A DNA stretch of 64,000 bases, taken from assembly GCF_000220395.1 (NCBI RefSeq), contig NW_004086472.1, positions 6,687 to 70,686 on the forward strand, written 5' to 3'. The notes under the pieces are model-generated. The model saw nothing but the letters and a program-made list of their open reading frames with translations. It had not been told where the DNA came from and did not search any database. Origin of the DNA: Ichthyophthirius multifiliis. Taxonomy: Eukaryota > Ciliophora > Oligohymenophorea > Hymenostomatida. The translations under genes were made by a program, and so were the position numbers. Of this stretch, positions 25,794-38,257 are shown piece after piece; within the stretch, counting starts at the first letter, position 1; every line of letters begins with the position of its first letter.

Positions 25794-26014
25794 TGATAAC
25801 GATTGTAAATATAATCTTGTATAAAATTAAAACTAAGAAATTAATAAAAAAATGCAATTATAGAATTAATAATTTTTCTATTAATTTTTATAAAACTAAA
25901 ATAATATTAACAAAAATAATTACCAATAAATATAATAAATTTTGTATAAAATAAATAAATAAAATATATATGAAGATTATAAAAAGTTATATAATAATTA
26001 GATTGATAGATAAT

Positions 26015-26064
<50 letters not shown>

Positions 26065-26180
26065 TATATATTTATATATATTAATTTATTAATATATATA
26101 CATTTATTTTTATATTACTTATATTTTTATATATTAATAAACACATTTATATATAATTTAAATTAAAAATTAATATAATA
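25794..26180. other. Tail-to-tail spacer
   Basis: A/T spacer between convergent genes with a TA run at 26018-26052. The first part (to about 25990) is codon-poor and I do not think it codes. Confidence 0.55.
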
Positions 26181-29100
26181 TCAATTTTATATTTCCTTTA
26201 TTTCTTATATTAATTTATTAGTTTTATTTTCTAATGAAAACTCACAATATTTAAATTTTAAGCATTTTTTTAAATAAATTTAAGCCTTTTCATATTAATT
26301 TAATTAAAAATAACATCTTCCAACCCAATGATAAGAATGATGAAGTATATAAAAGCATTCATTCTATAAAAAAATTTATAATTTATCAAAAATATTAGCT
26401 ATTTTAAAAACAATTTCGAAATTTTGTTTTAAACATCCAACAATTATTCTAAGAAATAAATTACTAACAAAATTTTCTAAATCAATTTTTTTAATTTAAA
26501 GAAATATTAAATCTTCAATTGAAGTTTCAAATATTTCTTTTTAATAAAAATTACTGATATCCTTAATTATACTATTTAATGAATCATCCTTTAATTTATT
26601 AATTTCTTTCAAAAAATATAAAATCTCATATTTTAAAAATTACTTCTATTTTCTTTATAAATATTTATTTGCCAATTTAGTTATATCTTCATCTAATTAG
26701 GTTTTTCCTTCTTGTTATTTCTTTAAAGAAAAAATATATACAGAAATATATATATAAATATAAATATATATAGAAATATATATATATATATATATATATT
26801 TATTTATTAATATATAAAGATTTTTTTTTTTATATTAAAATTATTTAAATATAAATACTAATATTTATATTAATTTATATATTTATATTTTTTATTATAA
26901 TATATTTTACCTTTAAGATATAATTAGCCATTTAAAGCCATAAATTCATTTAATTTTCATCTCCTAAAGCTTAATAACAGCAAGAGATCAAGACACAAAT
27001 ACAACATTTATGCGGTAGTATTATTTTGCTTTATTTTTATTAATTTTTAATTATATTTGATTCATCTAAAAATTTCTTGAATTATTTTGTACATATTTTT
27101 TTTGAAACCTACTCGTTTAAACTATAAAAATATTCTTCTTTAAAATTTTCTAAATCCATACTTAAATAACTTATTTATAAAAATATCTTTAAAGCCGCAT
27201 TCCATTAAAGCAATGAAATATTGAACCAACCTTTTTCAAATTATAAATAAAAAGCCTTTTCAGCTAATTCTTCCCCACAATTCCATATACTTTTATTAAT
27301 CAAAGATACTGCATCATCCGGTTTTGCGTATCTCCACGACAATAATGACGCTAGCCAAAAAAATATTGGACATTAAGGCAATTATTTGATCATTTTTTTA
27401 ATCATTTTAACCGCTTTTTCCAAATTGGGGTTTAACTCAACAAATTCTATAGCAATCAAAAGCGCTGAATAATAAGATCTAATTGATTTTAGTTCAATAC
27501 ATTCTTATAAATTTGAGTATCCTTAATTTTTATTGGTTTAAATTCCTAATAAACTAAGTATTTTTAAAAAGCCATTAGGGATCATTGAAAGCCCAATATC
27601 AAAAAGTGAAGAAACAAACAAAAACCTACTTTTGGAAAAAATATCAAGTTATAGATTTTTTTATTAATTTTTAAGAAATTTTTTAAAAAATTGAATAGGC
27701 ATTTTTAAATGCACAAAAAGCCTAAAATTTATTATTTAAAAAAGAATTTAAAAGCCCTTTCATGATATAACATTCACTTTTAATTAAAGAAAAATTTAAG
27801 TCTTATTTTGGGTTATTTTTTTTTATTTAAATTTATAAATCTATGAAATTTTGGAAATTTTTCTCAGTTTTTATTATTAAATCTTTATTCCCAGATACTA
27901 TTATTTTTAATAAATCGATTTCTAAAAGCGCATACTTGAAATTTATATCAGATTCTTTGTGTATATTGAACATTTTCTCAGCATTTTCAAACTAGAAATT
28001 CCAAAGGAAAAAATAGCCTTTTTCTAGAATTTCTTTTTATTTTATTTCCTTTATTTCAGTTTCTTATATTGTATCTTCTATTTTCGGTATTAGTATTTAT
28101 TTTATGTTTTTTTAATTATAAAATTCTTTCTTTTCCTTTAAAATAGGAAACTAAATTAAAGAATTCTTCCTTAGATTATATTGAAAATTTATTTTTTCGG
28201 GATTAATAAATAAACGAGATTAAGAATTTGGTACGGAGAAAAAACTGTTTTGAATTTATTGAATTTTTTAAGGGTTTTTCGTATTTTTTGTGTCATTTAC
28301 TTTTGGAATTTCATCGTCTAAAAAAATTTCTTCCTCAAAACAAGTTTTTTTATCAAAAGAATAGTTATTTATTATTTTCTCTTCTTTTATATTCTTATTT
28401 AATGTTTCGATTATTGTATATATTTAAGGATCTTCATATTTAATTTTTTAACATTTAGCAAAAAAAGAATTTTATTTTATTTAAGAAACTTTCGTATTTA
28501 ATTCTTCAGGACTTTAGGATGAAAGATTTTCCCAGTTTTTATTTGATTGAGAATATTAAAAATATTGCTCATTTTTCATTTTAAATATTTTCGTTTACTA
28601 ATTTAAAGATTCGAAATTTCTTTACCTTTTTGATTATATAGATTATAATGATAATGTTTAAACATTTTCATTGAATTTCGTTTCTTTATTTTCATTTATA
28701 TTTTCTTCGTTTTTATTTATATATTCTTCGTTTATTTCATTTATATATTCTTCAGTTTTATTTATGTTTATTTGTTAATTTTATTATAATTCAATTATTT
28801 TTTATCTGTCTTCTTATATGTTTTCTTAATCTTCTTTTATATTTTCTTATTAATATTTAAATTCTTTATTTTCTTCTTGCTTTGTGTATAATTATAATGT
28901 TTCTTTTTATTATATAAGATTTATGTCTTAGTTTTGATAAATAATAATATTTAATTCTACTTATTATTATATATTTATTTCTTTATTTACTTACTTGATA
29001 CAATTAATTTCTTTTAAATTATTTTCCTCTTCATTTTAAATAATTTCTTCAGTTTAATTATTTTCATTTTTTATATTATTTTTTACTTCTTTTAAGTTAT

Positions 29101-29793
29101 TTTTTGTTCTACTTTTTAAATCTATTCTAATTTAAATAAATTTTCTTAATTTTATTCTTCTAATTAAATAATACTTTATTTATTTTAAAAATATTAAATA
29201 TCATATTATTATTATTATTATTCATTTAAACAAGATTTATTTACATTTTTAATTTATTATTATATAATTTCATCTTTAATTTACAATTACTAATTATCAT
29301 TTTAAATTTATAATTTCTAATTTTAATTTTCTTCATTCTTTTTAATCTCAATTTAAATCACAGAAGAAAGTGACGCAGTTTGTTTTACAAAAATAGGCTA
29401 ATTAAGTAATTATTAAATAACAATTTCTTTATTTAATTTCCCTTCACTAACATAATATACATACCTTTCCAAAAAAATAATTTCCTCATTTGTTAAAGGA
29501 TAAATCCATATTTAATTTAATTTGGAATTAGTTGTTATATTTATACATTTATTAAAATCTTTTAATTTTGATGCTTCTATATTATAATTACATTCGAACA
29601 AATTCACTACTCCTCTAGGCTTTAGTGATTTATGTTTTTCATAATATATTAAATGCTCATTTTGAAGAACATAAAATCTTCTTATTCGCATTCGGCTTTT
29701 TTTTCCGAATTTTATTAGAATTCTTTTATCATTTTTAAATGATATAACTGCTTTTTCATATATATCAGTATTAAATGTAGAATTTTCTTACAT
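26181..29793 (-). CDS. PH domain plus TTC39/IML2 protein
   Basis: The N-terminal 120 residues form a pleckstrin-homology pattern: FKNDKRILIKFGKKSRMRIR, RFYVLQNEHLIYYEKHKSLK, RGVVNLFECNY and a last strand IWIYPLTNEEIIFL. An acidic, repetitive linker of about 400 residues follows. The C-terminal half matches TTC39/IML2, a helical repeat family tied to lipid droplets and inclusion clearance: GLSMIPNGFLKILSLLGIQ, FFWLASLLSWRYAKPDDAVS, FEKGWFNISLLQWNAALKIF, then LKYEILYFLKEINKL and a closing helix pair near HHSYHWVGRCYFQL. The start ATG at 29793 is the first after an upstream in-frame TGA. An intron lies at about 26745-26925 and one or two more are likely near 27000-27060 and 27640. The fusion of PH and TTC39 in one frame is clear for the linker (about 29300-27850). 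Confidence 0.75.
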
Positions 29794-30403
29794 TTATATT
29801 TAAGAAAATAATGTTTTATATTCTTTCTTTTTTAAATCAATTAGCTAATTAAATTTTTTTAATTTTTATATATTTTTTCTTGATGTTATTTAGATTTTTT
29901 TTTTTTTTTCTAAATAAATAAATCAGGATTTAAAATGTTAAGCTTTTATATAATTATTTATAAAAATTTATACATTATAATTGATAATAAAAACAATGTT
30001 TATATATATATTTTAAATAAAAAGCTATTTAAATTTTTATGATATTAATATGATTTTTTTATATATTTTTATGGTCATATTACATTTTTTTAATATAAAA
30101 AAAAAGTTATAATTTATACATTTAAAAATTAAAAATTTAATCATATAAATAATATTTGTAAAAATTTTTTATAATTATATTATATTATATTTATTTTATA
30201 ATAATTAAATTTAGATTTTTTTTTTTAAAAAAATTAGTCATTTAAAAAGCTTACAATTAATTTTTAAAAAATTAATTTATCAAAATATTAAAGAAAAATA
30301 ATAAAAAATATATAAAAATATAAATAAAATTAAAAATATAAAAAATACAGTATAAAAAAAATAAAAAATAAAAATAAAAAAAATATAATAGTAATGATAT
30401 AAT
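29794..30403. other. A+T spacer
   Basis: Spacer between two minus-strand genes; promoter of the PH-TTC39 gene and 3' end of none other than SAE1's neighbour. Pure A/T tracts only. Confidence 0.55.
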
Positions 30404-32013
30404 TCATAATTCATTATTAATTCTTTTAGACAATTCAGGCAAATCGATATAATTTATCATACCTTCTTTTTTTTATTAAGTATTTTCAATTTTTCCATAA
30501 CCTACCTGACTATCATAAACAAACCAATTAATAGCTGGAATTTTATCTTCTATATAAATTAAAAACAATATATAATTAAAAATAAAAAAAAAAAAATTTT
30601 AAAAATATATATTATATATAAAAAAAAAATAATAATAATATATAAAATTATATTTATTTAAAAATAAATATAATTATATTTATATTATTATATGGATATA
30701 GATATATATTTATTTATTTTTATATTTATTTTTAAATTTTTATTTTTATATTTTTATATCTTTACTTATATATATATATTTATATCTTTATTACTTGAAA
30801 TAACTTTTATAATTTCTTAGCTACAAACACTTCCAATAACAGAATAAACAGGGCAATGTTCTATAGAATAAAATTTTGCAAACTTTTCAAAAAAATTTCT
30901 TTCATTTTAATTTTTTATTATTTCCTTTTATGTTTCAATTATTTATTCTAAAACTTTTTAATTTTCATATGATTCATTATATGCATCATATATTAAATTT
31001 TTTATTTAAGATTAATACATCACTTAATTTTGTTATTTTTTCATATAAAAAATTTTAATTATTATATAATTTTCTACTTTTAATTGCATTTAAAACTGGT
31101 TTAGGATTTTTTAAAGAAGTATTTAATGATTCAAAAATAGTTTCCTATTTTATTTATATTTTATGAAAATATTAATATTATTCATCTTCTTTAACTAATT
31201 TTCCATTAATAAATTACATTTTTTATACTGAAGGTTTTTATCTAATTTTTATTTTATATATAATTATATATCTATTTTTTTACACAATACATTCATAATT
31301 TGATCCTAAAGAAACATAAAAAAATCCATAAAGTCCACAACATAATAAATTATAATAAGGTTTATTTAATTTTTTAGATATTTAATCATACAATCCCTAT
31401 AAATTAAAATATATTCCATTATTATCAATAATAAATAATAATACCATTTCTTTAAAAGAAGAAGTTGAGGAAATAATAATATTAAATTAATCAAAAAAAA
31501 GAGCAGAAAAAGGATCTGCTTAATTTTTACATTATTATTAGTTATTTTATTAATCAATATGTTATTAATAAAAATTTCTAACATTAAAAGTATCGTATAA
31601 ATCAATTTAAACCATAGGATTCATATCGTTTAATTTTTATTTTATGACTTAACCTCTCTTTTTATTGATATAAAATAATTTATTTTATTTAATTTTTTTT
31701 TACATTCTTTCCTATATCATTCGGACTTATTAAAAAATTGGTTTCAACATCATCTTAATTTATTATTTAATTATCACTAATACATATATTTGTTCCACAT
31801 AAAATTAAATTTTTCGCCAATTCAGTATTTATTCCATTTATTGGAGTAATAAATATTCTTGCATTTAATAGTCTTTTTTTAAAAAAAATAAATAAAGTTA
31901 ATTAACATAATGATTTATTTTAACCTTCTTTAAACTTCTACTCCTATAAAACGTTGTCTGTCGTAAATTTAAAGTTCTTCGTTAGTTATTTCTTTTTGGT
32001 TTTCTATTTCCAT
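30404..32013 (-). CDS. SAE1: SUMO-activating enzyme subunit 1 (SAE1/AOS1)
   Basis: SAE1/AOS1 pairs with UBA2 to adenylate SUMO. The start NEELQIYDRQRFIGVEVQRR is the hallmark E1 N-terminus (YDRQ). It continues ARIFITPINGINTELAKNLI with the nucleotide-binding helix, FLISPNDIGKN, MNPMVQIDLYDTF (the family's LNPMV), and after an Asn/Gln insert the FFDQFNIIISSTSSFKEMV strand-helix. The C-terminus has CPVYSVIGSVCSQEIIKVIS, matching the family's P-V-x-x-V-x-G-G-x-x-x-Q-E-I-I-K helix, and a short tail that ends at TGA. There is no catalytic cysteine domain, as expected for SAE1. The usual GxGGxG is loose (PINGINTE), also seen in SAE1 where ATP is bound mainly by UBA2. Introns near 31890-31925 and about 30553-30797. 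Confidence 0.88.
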
Positions 32014-32269
32014 ATATTTTGCTTTAATAAATATTAGTTTATATTATTATTAATATTTATTTTAGATATTTTTTTAAAAAAATAAAGTATTTTAATATCT
32101 TTTTATTAATTTTTTTTATTTTCTTAAATAAATAAATATATATTTCTAAAAATAATAATTTAATCAAAAATTATTAAAAAAAAACAAAAAACAATAAAAA
32201 TTATAATTTAATTAATTATTAATTAAAAGATAAAAAAATAAACTTACAAACACAAAAAAAAATATCTAT

Positions 32270-33520
32270 TCAATAAAGATTTAGTTTTGTACAAATAATA
32301 ACTTTACAAGTTTAATCTAAACCACAAAGTACAGCAAGACCAGCTTTTTCTTTATTCCAATCAAATCCATTAACCGGTTATTAACAAATATCTCTCGAAT
32401 TAAGAATATCCACTGAACCCATAATTCCTCTAAATCTTCCTTCTGAATCTTTAACTTATCTTTCATTTGGATAATTATATTTATATAAATTAATAGCTCC
32501 ATTTCCTCCCATTAGTGCAAAAATATCTCTATTTTAAGGTAAATGCCTAGCCCCCCAAATAGTGGCTGCAAAAGCTTTATCTTATAATTAAGCATACCCA
32601 CTTTCTGGATGTAGAGTTCTCATATCATGTACATGGAATTTACCTTCAAGGGTAGTAGCCACAACTTTATTCATGATAATATCTTTTCGGTCAAATTCTA
32701 CTCCTACAACACCATTTTTCAAATTACTATCCCATAAAAGTTAATTGGTTTTTAAATCGAAAAATTTCAAATCTCCATTATCATATCCAGCAGCTAAAAC
32801 CCTCTCATCATTATTATAACTATTTCCAAATGAAACACACCAAGCATCAGGAGGAGATTCCTTGTCTATAGGCTCTAAAGATAATACATGAGTACGTTAT
32901 CTTGGATCCCAAACTCTTATACAACCTTATAATTTTTTTTTATTTTATTTTTATTTTATTATTTACCATCTCTTCCTGCTGTGGCTATTTCTGGGGCACC
33001 ATATCCAATATCTTAACCTCCTATTCCGTCAATTGAATTAACTAAACTTTAATGGGCTTTTACACTGTAGTAAATTTTTCCTGTTTCTAAGTCTACGATG
33101 TTTAATTCTCCGCTAAAATCACCAAATGCTAAATCTTGTTTTCCTGGTAAGCATGCTCCAAATGTACTACATTTTATTCCTTTGGGATGTTGTATCTATT
33201 TTATTTATTTATTATTTAATATATGTTTAATTTTATTATGTATTTTTTACATCTCTAATGCATTTGGTCTCGTTTTTAGATAATTTATGTACTTAAATTG
33301 TGCCTGTTGCTTTTGGAAGTTATCCACTTAATACAAATTTAGCAGATGAGGGAATCCATCTATTTTTTTATTATTATTATTAAAATTAATTTTTTTTTAA
33401 GTTACTTTCATATATTTATTTATATATGTTTTTTTGGCTTTATTACTTTACATCATGAGGTGTAAAAGTTAAAGATTATGTTTAATGTTCAATAATTTAT
33501 GGGGCGTTTGTTGTATCCAT
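32270..33520 (-). CDS. DNAAF10: WDR92/DNAAF10 WD-repeat dynein assembly factor
   Basis: WDR92 (Monad, DNAAF10) links the R2TP/prefoldin-like co-chaperone to dynein-arm assembly. The match is strong along the length: [68 protein letters not shown], then [71 protein letters not shown] and a C-terminus [18 protein letters not shown], the same ending as human WDR92 (TKLNKI). Three introns, about 33375-33460, 33195-33255 and 32930-32965, give about 350 aa, the family's usual size. The gene lies head to tail behind SAE1, both on the minus strand. Confidence 0.93.
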
Positions 33521-35065
33521 CTATTTTGAAAATAATCTATAAATCTTTTTTTGTTTTTTTTTTTAAATAATTTTTTTAAAATTTTATATGTATTAATTTA
33601 AAAAAAAAAAAAAAAGAATAATTACTTTTTAAAATATATATATTATAATCTTAAAAAAAATTATTTTTAAAAATAATTATTTTAATTAATATTAAAATAA
33701 ATATATAAAAAATCTTTTAATTTACATATTATATATTATTAATATATAACTTATAATATATATTATTTTATTGAATAATATTGAATATATTAATTATTAC
33801 AAAGAAAAATTACAATATTATATAATAAACAAAATTTAATTAATATATAATATAAATATAAATATTTTTATATTATAACATATTTTTATTTATTATTAAT
33901 TTTACTTACCTTTATAATAATTTTATTAACACAAAAAACATTAAAAATTAAAAATTGACTAATAATTATTTTAAAATATATTTATTATAAAAATATATAA
34001 TAAACATAATATAATTTTTAATATTTTTTTAATAATTAATAAAGATTTATGACTTTATTTAATAAATTTTTAATAATGTATACATTTATTATTATATTCT
34101 AATATTTAAACTTATATTTTAATTAAATATTATTATATATTAAAATTATTTAGCTTTATATATAAAAAAGTTTATATTAAATATATTAACTTAAGAAATA
34201 TCTTATTCTATTTTAAATATAACAAAATTAACAATATTAGAATAATACAATTTAGGTTTATCTTTATTTTATTGAATAAAGAAATAATAAATAAAAAAAA
34301 GAAGAATTTTTTTTATAATTAATATTTAATTTTTTTTGAAATTTATTTTAAAAATATTATAATTAAATTCTCTCCTGTACCCTACCCTGTACAGTATAAG
34401 TAAGTAAATTTATCTTTCTTTATTTTAAATAATTTTAAAAAACTTAATATTAAAAATAATTTCTTTATAATTAAAGTATTAATTTAATTTATATATAAAA
34501 ATATTTATCTTTTATATCTAAAAAATATATATTCATTATAAGATTAAATAACTAATAATATTTTACATGTTCGTTTATAAAATAATAAAATTACTGAATA
34601 AGTTATTTTTTCTTTAGTAGACATAACTCCTTTTTAAAAAAATAGACTAAAATTTAACCTAAATCTAAAGTATATTTTTGATACTATTAAAAAAAATTAT
34701 ATTTATTAAAAAAATAAATAAAAATAATATTTTATTTAGAAACTTACAAGTAATAGTATTAATAGATAATTTATAATATATATAATTAAATTAATTATTT
34801 TATATATATAAATATAAAAAAATATAATATTTTGAAAATATATTAATTATAAATATATATATATAGATTAGAAAATTTTCAAATTTGAATAATTTATTTA
34901 TGTTTTATTTTCCCTTAAAGCAAAATAAATAGAAATTATAAGAACTTTTTTTTTAGCTTTTAAAGAAATTTAATTTTAAAACAACGAAAAAATAATTTTT
35001 TTATAATAAAAAATATATAAAATAAAAGCTTTAAAAAAAAAAATTCTATTATTAAAATTAAAAAA
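33521..35065. other. A+T spacer with one GC-bearing patch
   Basis: About 1.5 kb without a coding frame. It is A/T except for a patch at 34372-34399 that reads TCTCCTGTACCCTACCCTGT then ACAG, with a broken palindrome CTGTAC...GTACAG. The rest holds only A/T tracts. Confidence 0.6.
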
Positions 35066-36957
35066 TCATATTTTCCCTCCATAATAAGGAGGTCCCCAAT
35101 AATCTTAAATATTCCCTTCTTAATTCAATTAATTGATATTATAATTATTATCATCACCTAGTTATTAATTAATTATCTTTTAATATTTTCCAAAATAGTC
35201 CTTTAAATCAACCACACCCCCACCCAAATAGACATCCTCTGGGTGTACATCATAAAAAATATAATTAAAAAGCGAAATAACGGAAACCATTTAAATATTT
35301 TCTTCTTTAATATTTTTTTTATATGTACTGGTAAATCTTAAATTTTTTTCCTTATAAATTCTTTGATTTTCTAAACTATAATAATTTGTTAATTATTTTA
35401 ATTATAAATCAACCAAAAATTTAATTTATCCAAAAAAGATTTCTCATCTTAATTTTCAGGCTAAAATATTCTCAACTCTAAAGGGATTTCTTCCAAAAAA
35501 GTAAAAAAAGGTTCCGTATTTTCCAAAACTGAATAGAAATATTCTTTTTCTTCTTAATTACAATATAATAAAAACCATTAAAAAGATTAATTATAATCCA
35601 CACAATAACCTTATCTTCTTCCATATGTGAATGAAAAAGGGTGTGATTCAGGGTTTAAATCTAGAGCCAAATCAAATTAAATAGGCGGTGGAAAATGCCA
35701 ATTTTATTAACCTTTTGTTTATAATAATTTCTTTTAAAAAATATCTTTTAAGACTTTGTTTCTTAAATCATTCCATTTTCTGGCTAATTTATTCTACCAA
35801 TCTGATATAAAATAACCATATTTTCTTGATTTTTAGACTATTTTAGCCAACTCTTTTAATTAAATAACAGTTTCTGTATTATTATTAATATAAGTTGACA
35901 ATAATTCTTCATTTTCCTCCAATAAAAACTTAAAAACTAGATGCTTTTGCACATTTCTCAATGTCCCATTGTTTTAAACAATAATATTGGTCGGAAATCG
36001 GTTTAAGGCTTACCTAAAGCCTTCAAAAAATAAAATATTCCATTCTTTTTATAGTCTATAGTCATTATTTATGTTTAAATGCTCTTCCAAAATACATTTT
36101 CTTATCTCATATTTTTCTTATTTATTATAGATTTTTTTTATATTTAATAAAGTCTTAAATAATTTTTTTCTAGATTTTTTCGAAAATTTTTTATCATATT
36201 TAACTTCTTAATATATAATTAATAAGTCTTTCTCTAACTCAAATAGATCATAGTAGTTTTTCTAAAAGATAATTTCCGGAACAGGTAATGATCTTAACTT
36301 ACATAAACTTTTAAATTTAGCCAATTATTTTACTTTAGGACTCTAACTAGATAAATCTAAAGACTTTATAATCCTATTACCGTTTACAAAGGGAATACAA
36401 ACCATTAAAACAGCCAATTAAGGGCATTTTTCGAATACTTTAGTCCCATAATGGGCTATTAGGTATCCATATAAGAGTTCTATGGATATATTTTCAGTAG
36501 AAGGAAGGGTATCTTGGTTAAAAGAAGAGGTTATAATTAACAAATTATGATTTAGGATTTTCAAATACTCTTCTTTTGTAAACGAGTAGAGACCTCCTCT
36601 TGATTTTATGAATTAATTTGCTTAAATTAAAATTAAATTATTTAAATCAGTTATTTTATTTTCTTATCCAAGTTTTCTTCTCTCATAAATTTCCAAAAAT
36701 TCAACAACTAAAGAATCTATAGTCTCTGATGTTAAAATTTCTGGAATTTTATATTCCTGGGTATCATTTAATTTTTCAATAATATCTTTTTTAGTGTTTG
36801 CGGGACATATATACGTGCCTATAGGGTGTATTTCTGGAGTTAGCAAAGCAGCAGATTCAACTTTAGATTAAATTTAAGACCAAAAAGAATCATATGATAA
36901 AAAATATATCCAAGTATGTTATTTTGGGAAATATTTATATTTATAATTAAATTACAT
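35066..36957 (-). CDS. Unknown 620-residue soluble protein
   Basis: Not recognised. Starting at ATG 36957 a single frame runs for about 500 codons: WSQIQSKVESAALLTPEIHP, IGTYICPANTKKDIIEKLND, SIELLYGYLIAHYGTKVFEK, a Lys-rich helical middle, NWHFPPPIQFDLALDLNPES, FSFTYGRRQGYCVDYNQSF. One base is missing at the run of four T at 35396-35399. Beyond it the frame continues as YDVHPEDVYLGGGVVDLKDY and ends DYWGPPYYGGKI at TGA. No membrane segment or signal peptide. The codon use and the absence of internal TGA show a real gene. The balance of residues suggests a folded globular protein with a Gly/Tyr-rich tail. I cannot link it to a family. Confidence 0.7.
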
Positions 36958-37526
36958 TTTTTTTATTTCATTATTATTTTAATAATTATTTATTAATATG
37001 GTATATATTTATATAAATATTATTTAATGATGTAGACTATTTAGTACTATTGATAATAATTATAAATTATATTTATTTTCATTTAATAATAATTTATAAG
37101 AATAATTTATTTTAATTATAGATATTTTATATATATTATATTATTATTTTTATATTTATGATATTTTGTTGAAATTAAATATAAATTTAATATTTTTTAT
37201 ATAAATTAATATTTTTAATCAATTTTTATTTAAAATATAAATTAAAATTTAGATTTTATTAGGAAAAAAATAAAAATAAAAATAAAATAAAATTAATTAT
37301 TTATATATATTTAAATAAAAAAATCGTATAAATATCAAAAAAAAAAAATAAGTTTAAATTCATTTTAATATATAATTATATATAAAATCATTACAAAAGT
37401 AATATTGGAAATATTTAAAAATTAATGATTTTATAATAAAAAAAAACAATGTAAAATAATAAATTAAATATATATATATATATTTAAATACCTATACAAA
37501 TATAAATTAAAAAGAAATAAAACTAT
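36958..37526. other. Divergent promoter spacer
   Basis: A/T spacer between divergent starts with no recognised motif. Confidence 0.55.
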
Positions 37527-38213
37527 ATGTCTAATTCAGGTTATACAGGTTTTTTGGTATAAAAAACAATACAAAAAAACAGCGTAAGGGGGTCAGATGC
37601 AGCAAACTATGAAGATTTTCGTCGTAAAAACATACTCACATATATAAATAAGAAAGCATCATATACAAGATAAAGATTAGGCCTATCTTGTGATAAAAAG
37701 GACTTATAAAAAGGAATCAAATTAATAGTTAAAAACGAAGAAACGTAATAATAATAACCGATAATTGACTTAAAAAAGGAATAGAAGTGTTTAAGTAAAG
37801 AATTTTAAGAAAAAATGGAAAATAACTATATTGATGATTTTATAATAGAAAGTAATATGAATAATGAATAAAAAAATAATACTAACTTAAAAATAAATTA
37901 AAAGAAGAAAAGAACTGATATTGAAAAGAAATTATTTTTCATAATGAATTAATGTATTTCAGAAGAATAACTAATTAATTTGTATAAAAAATACAGAAGA
38001 GAATTATTAAAAGAAAAAATAAATAATATAAAGAGAAGATAAATTGATTTTAATCAGATCTAATAAAAAATATAAAAAAGTTAAAAATTAGATCATTAAA
38101 GTAAAGAATAAATTGATTATTTAATGAATAAAATAACAAAAAAGTCAAAAAATATGAAAAAAGAATTAACTATTGGATAAATATTAAAAATAGAAGATGG
38201 TATATTAAATATA

Positions 38214-38257
<44 letters not shown>

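Noticed and set aside
28228-28443. Plus-strand hydrophobic frame
   Set aside because: Antisense of the linker of the PH-TTC39 gene.
34372-34399. Telomere-like CCCTA repeat
   Set aside because: Only two imperfect units and Tetrahymena-type telomeres are CCCCAA; it does not mark a chromosome end.
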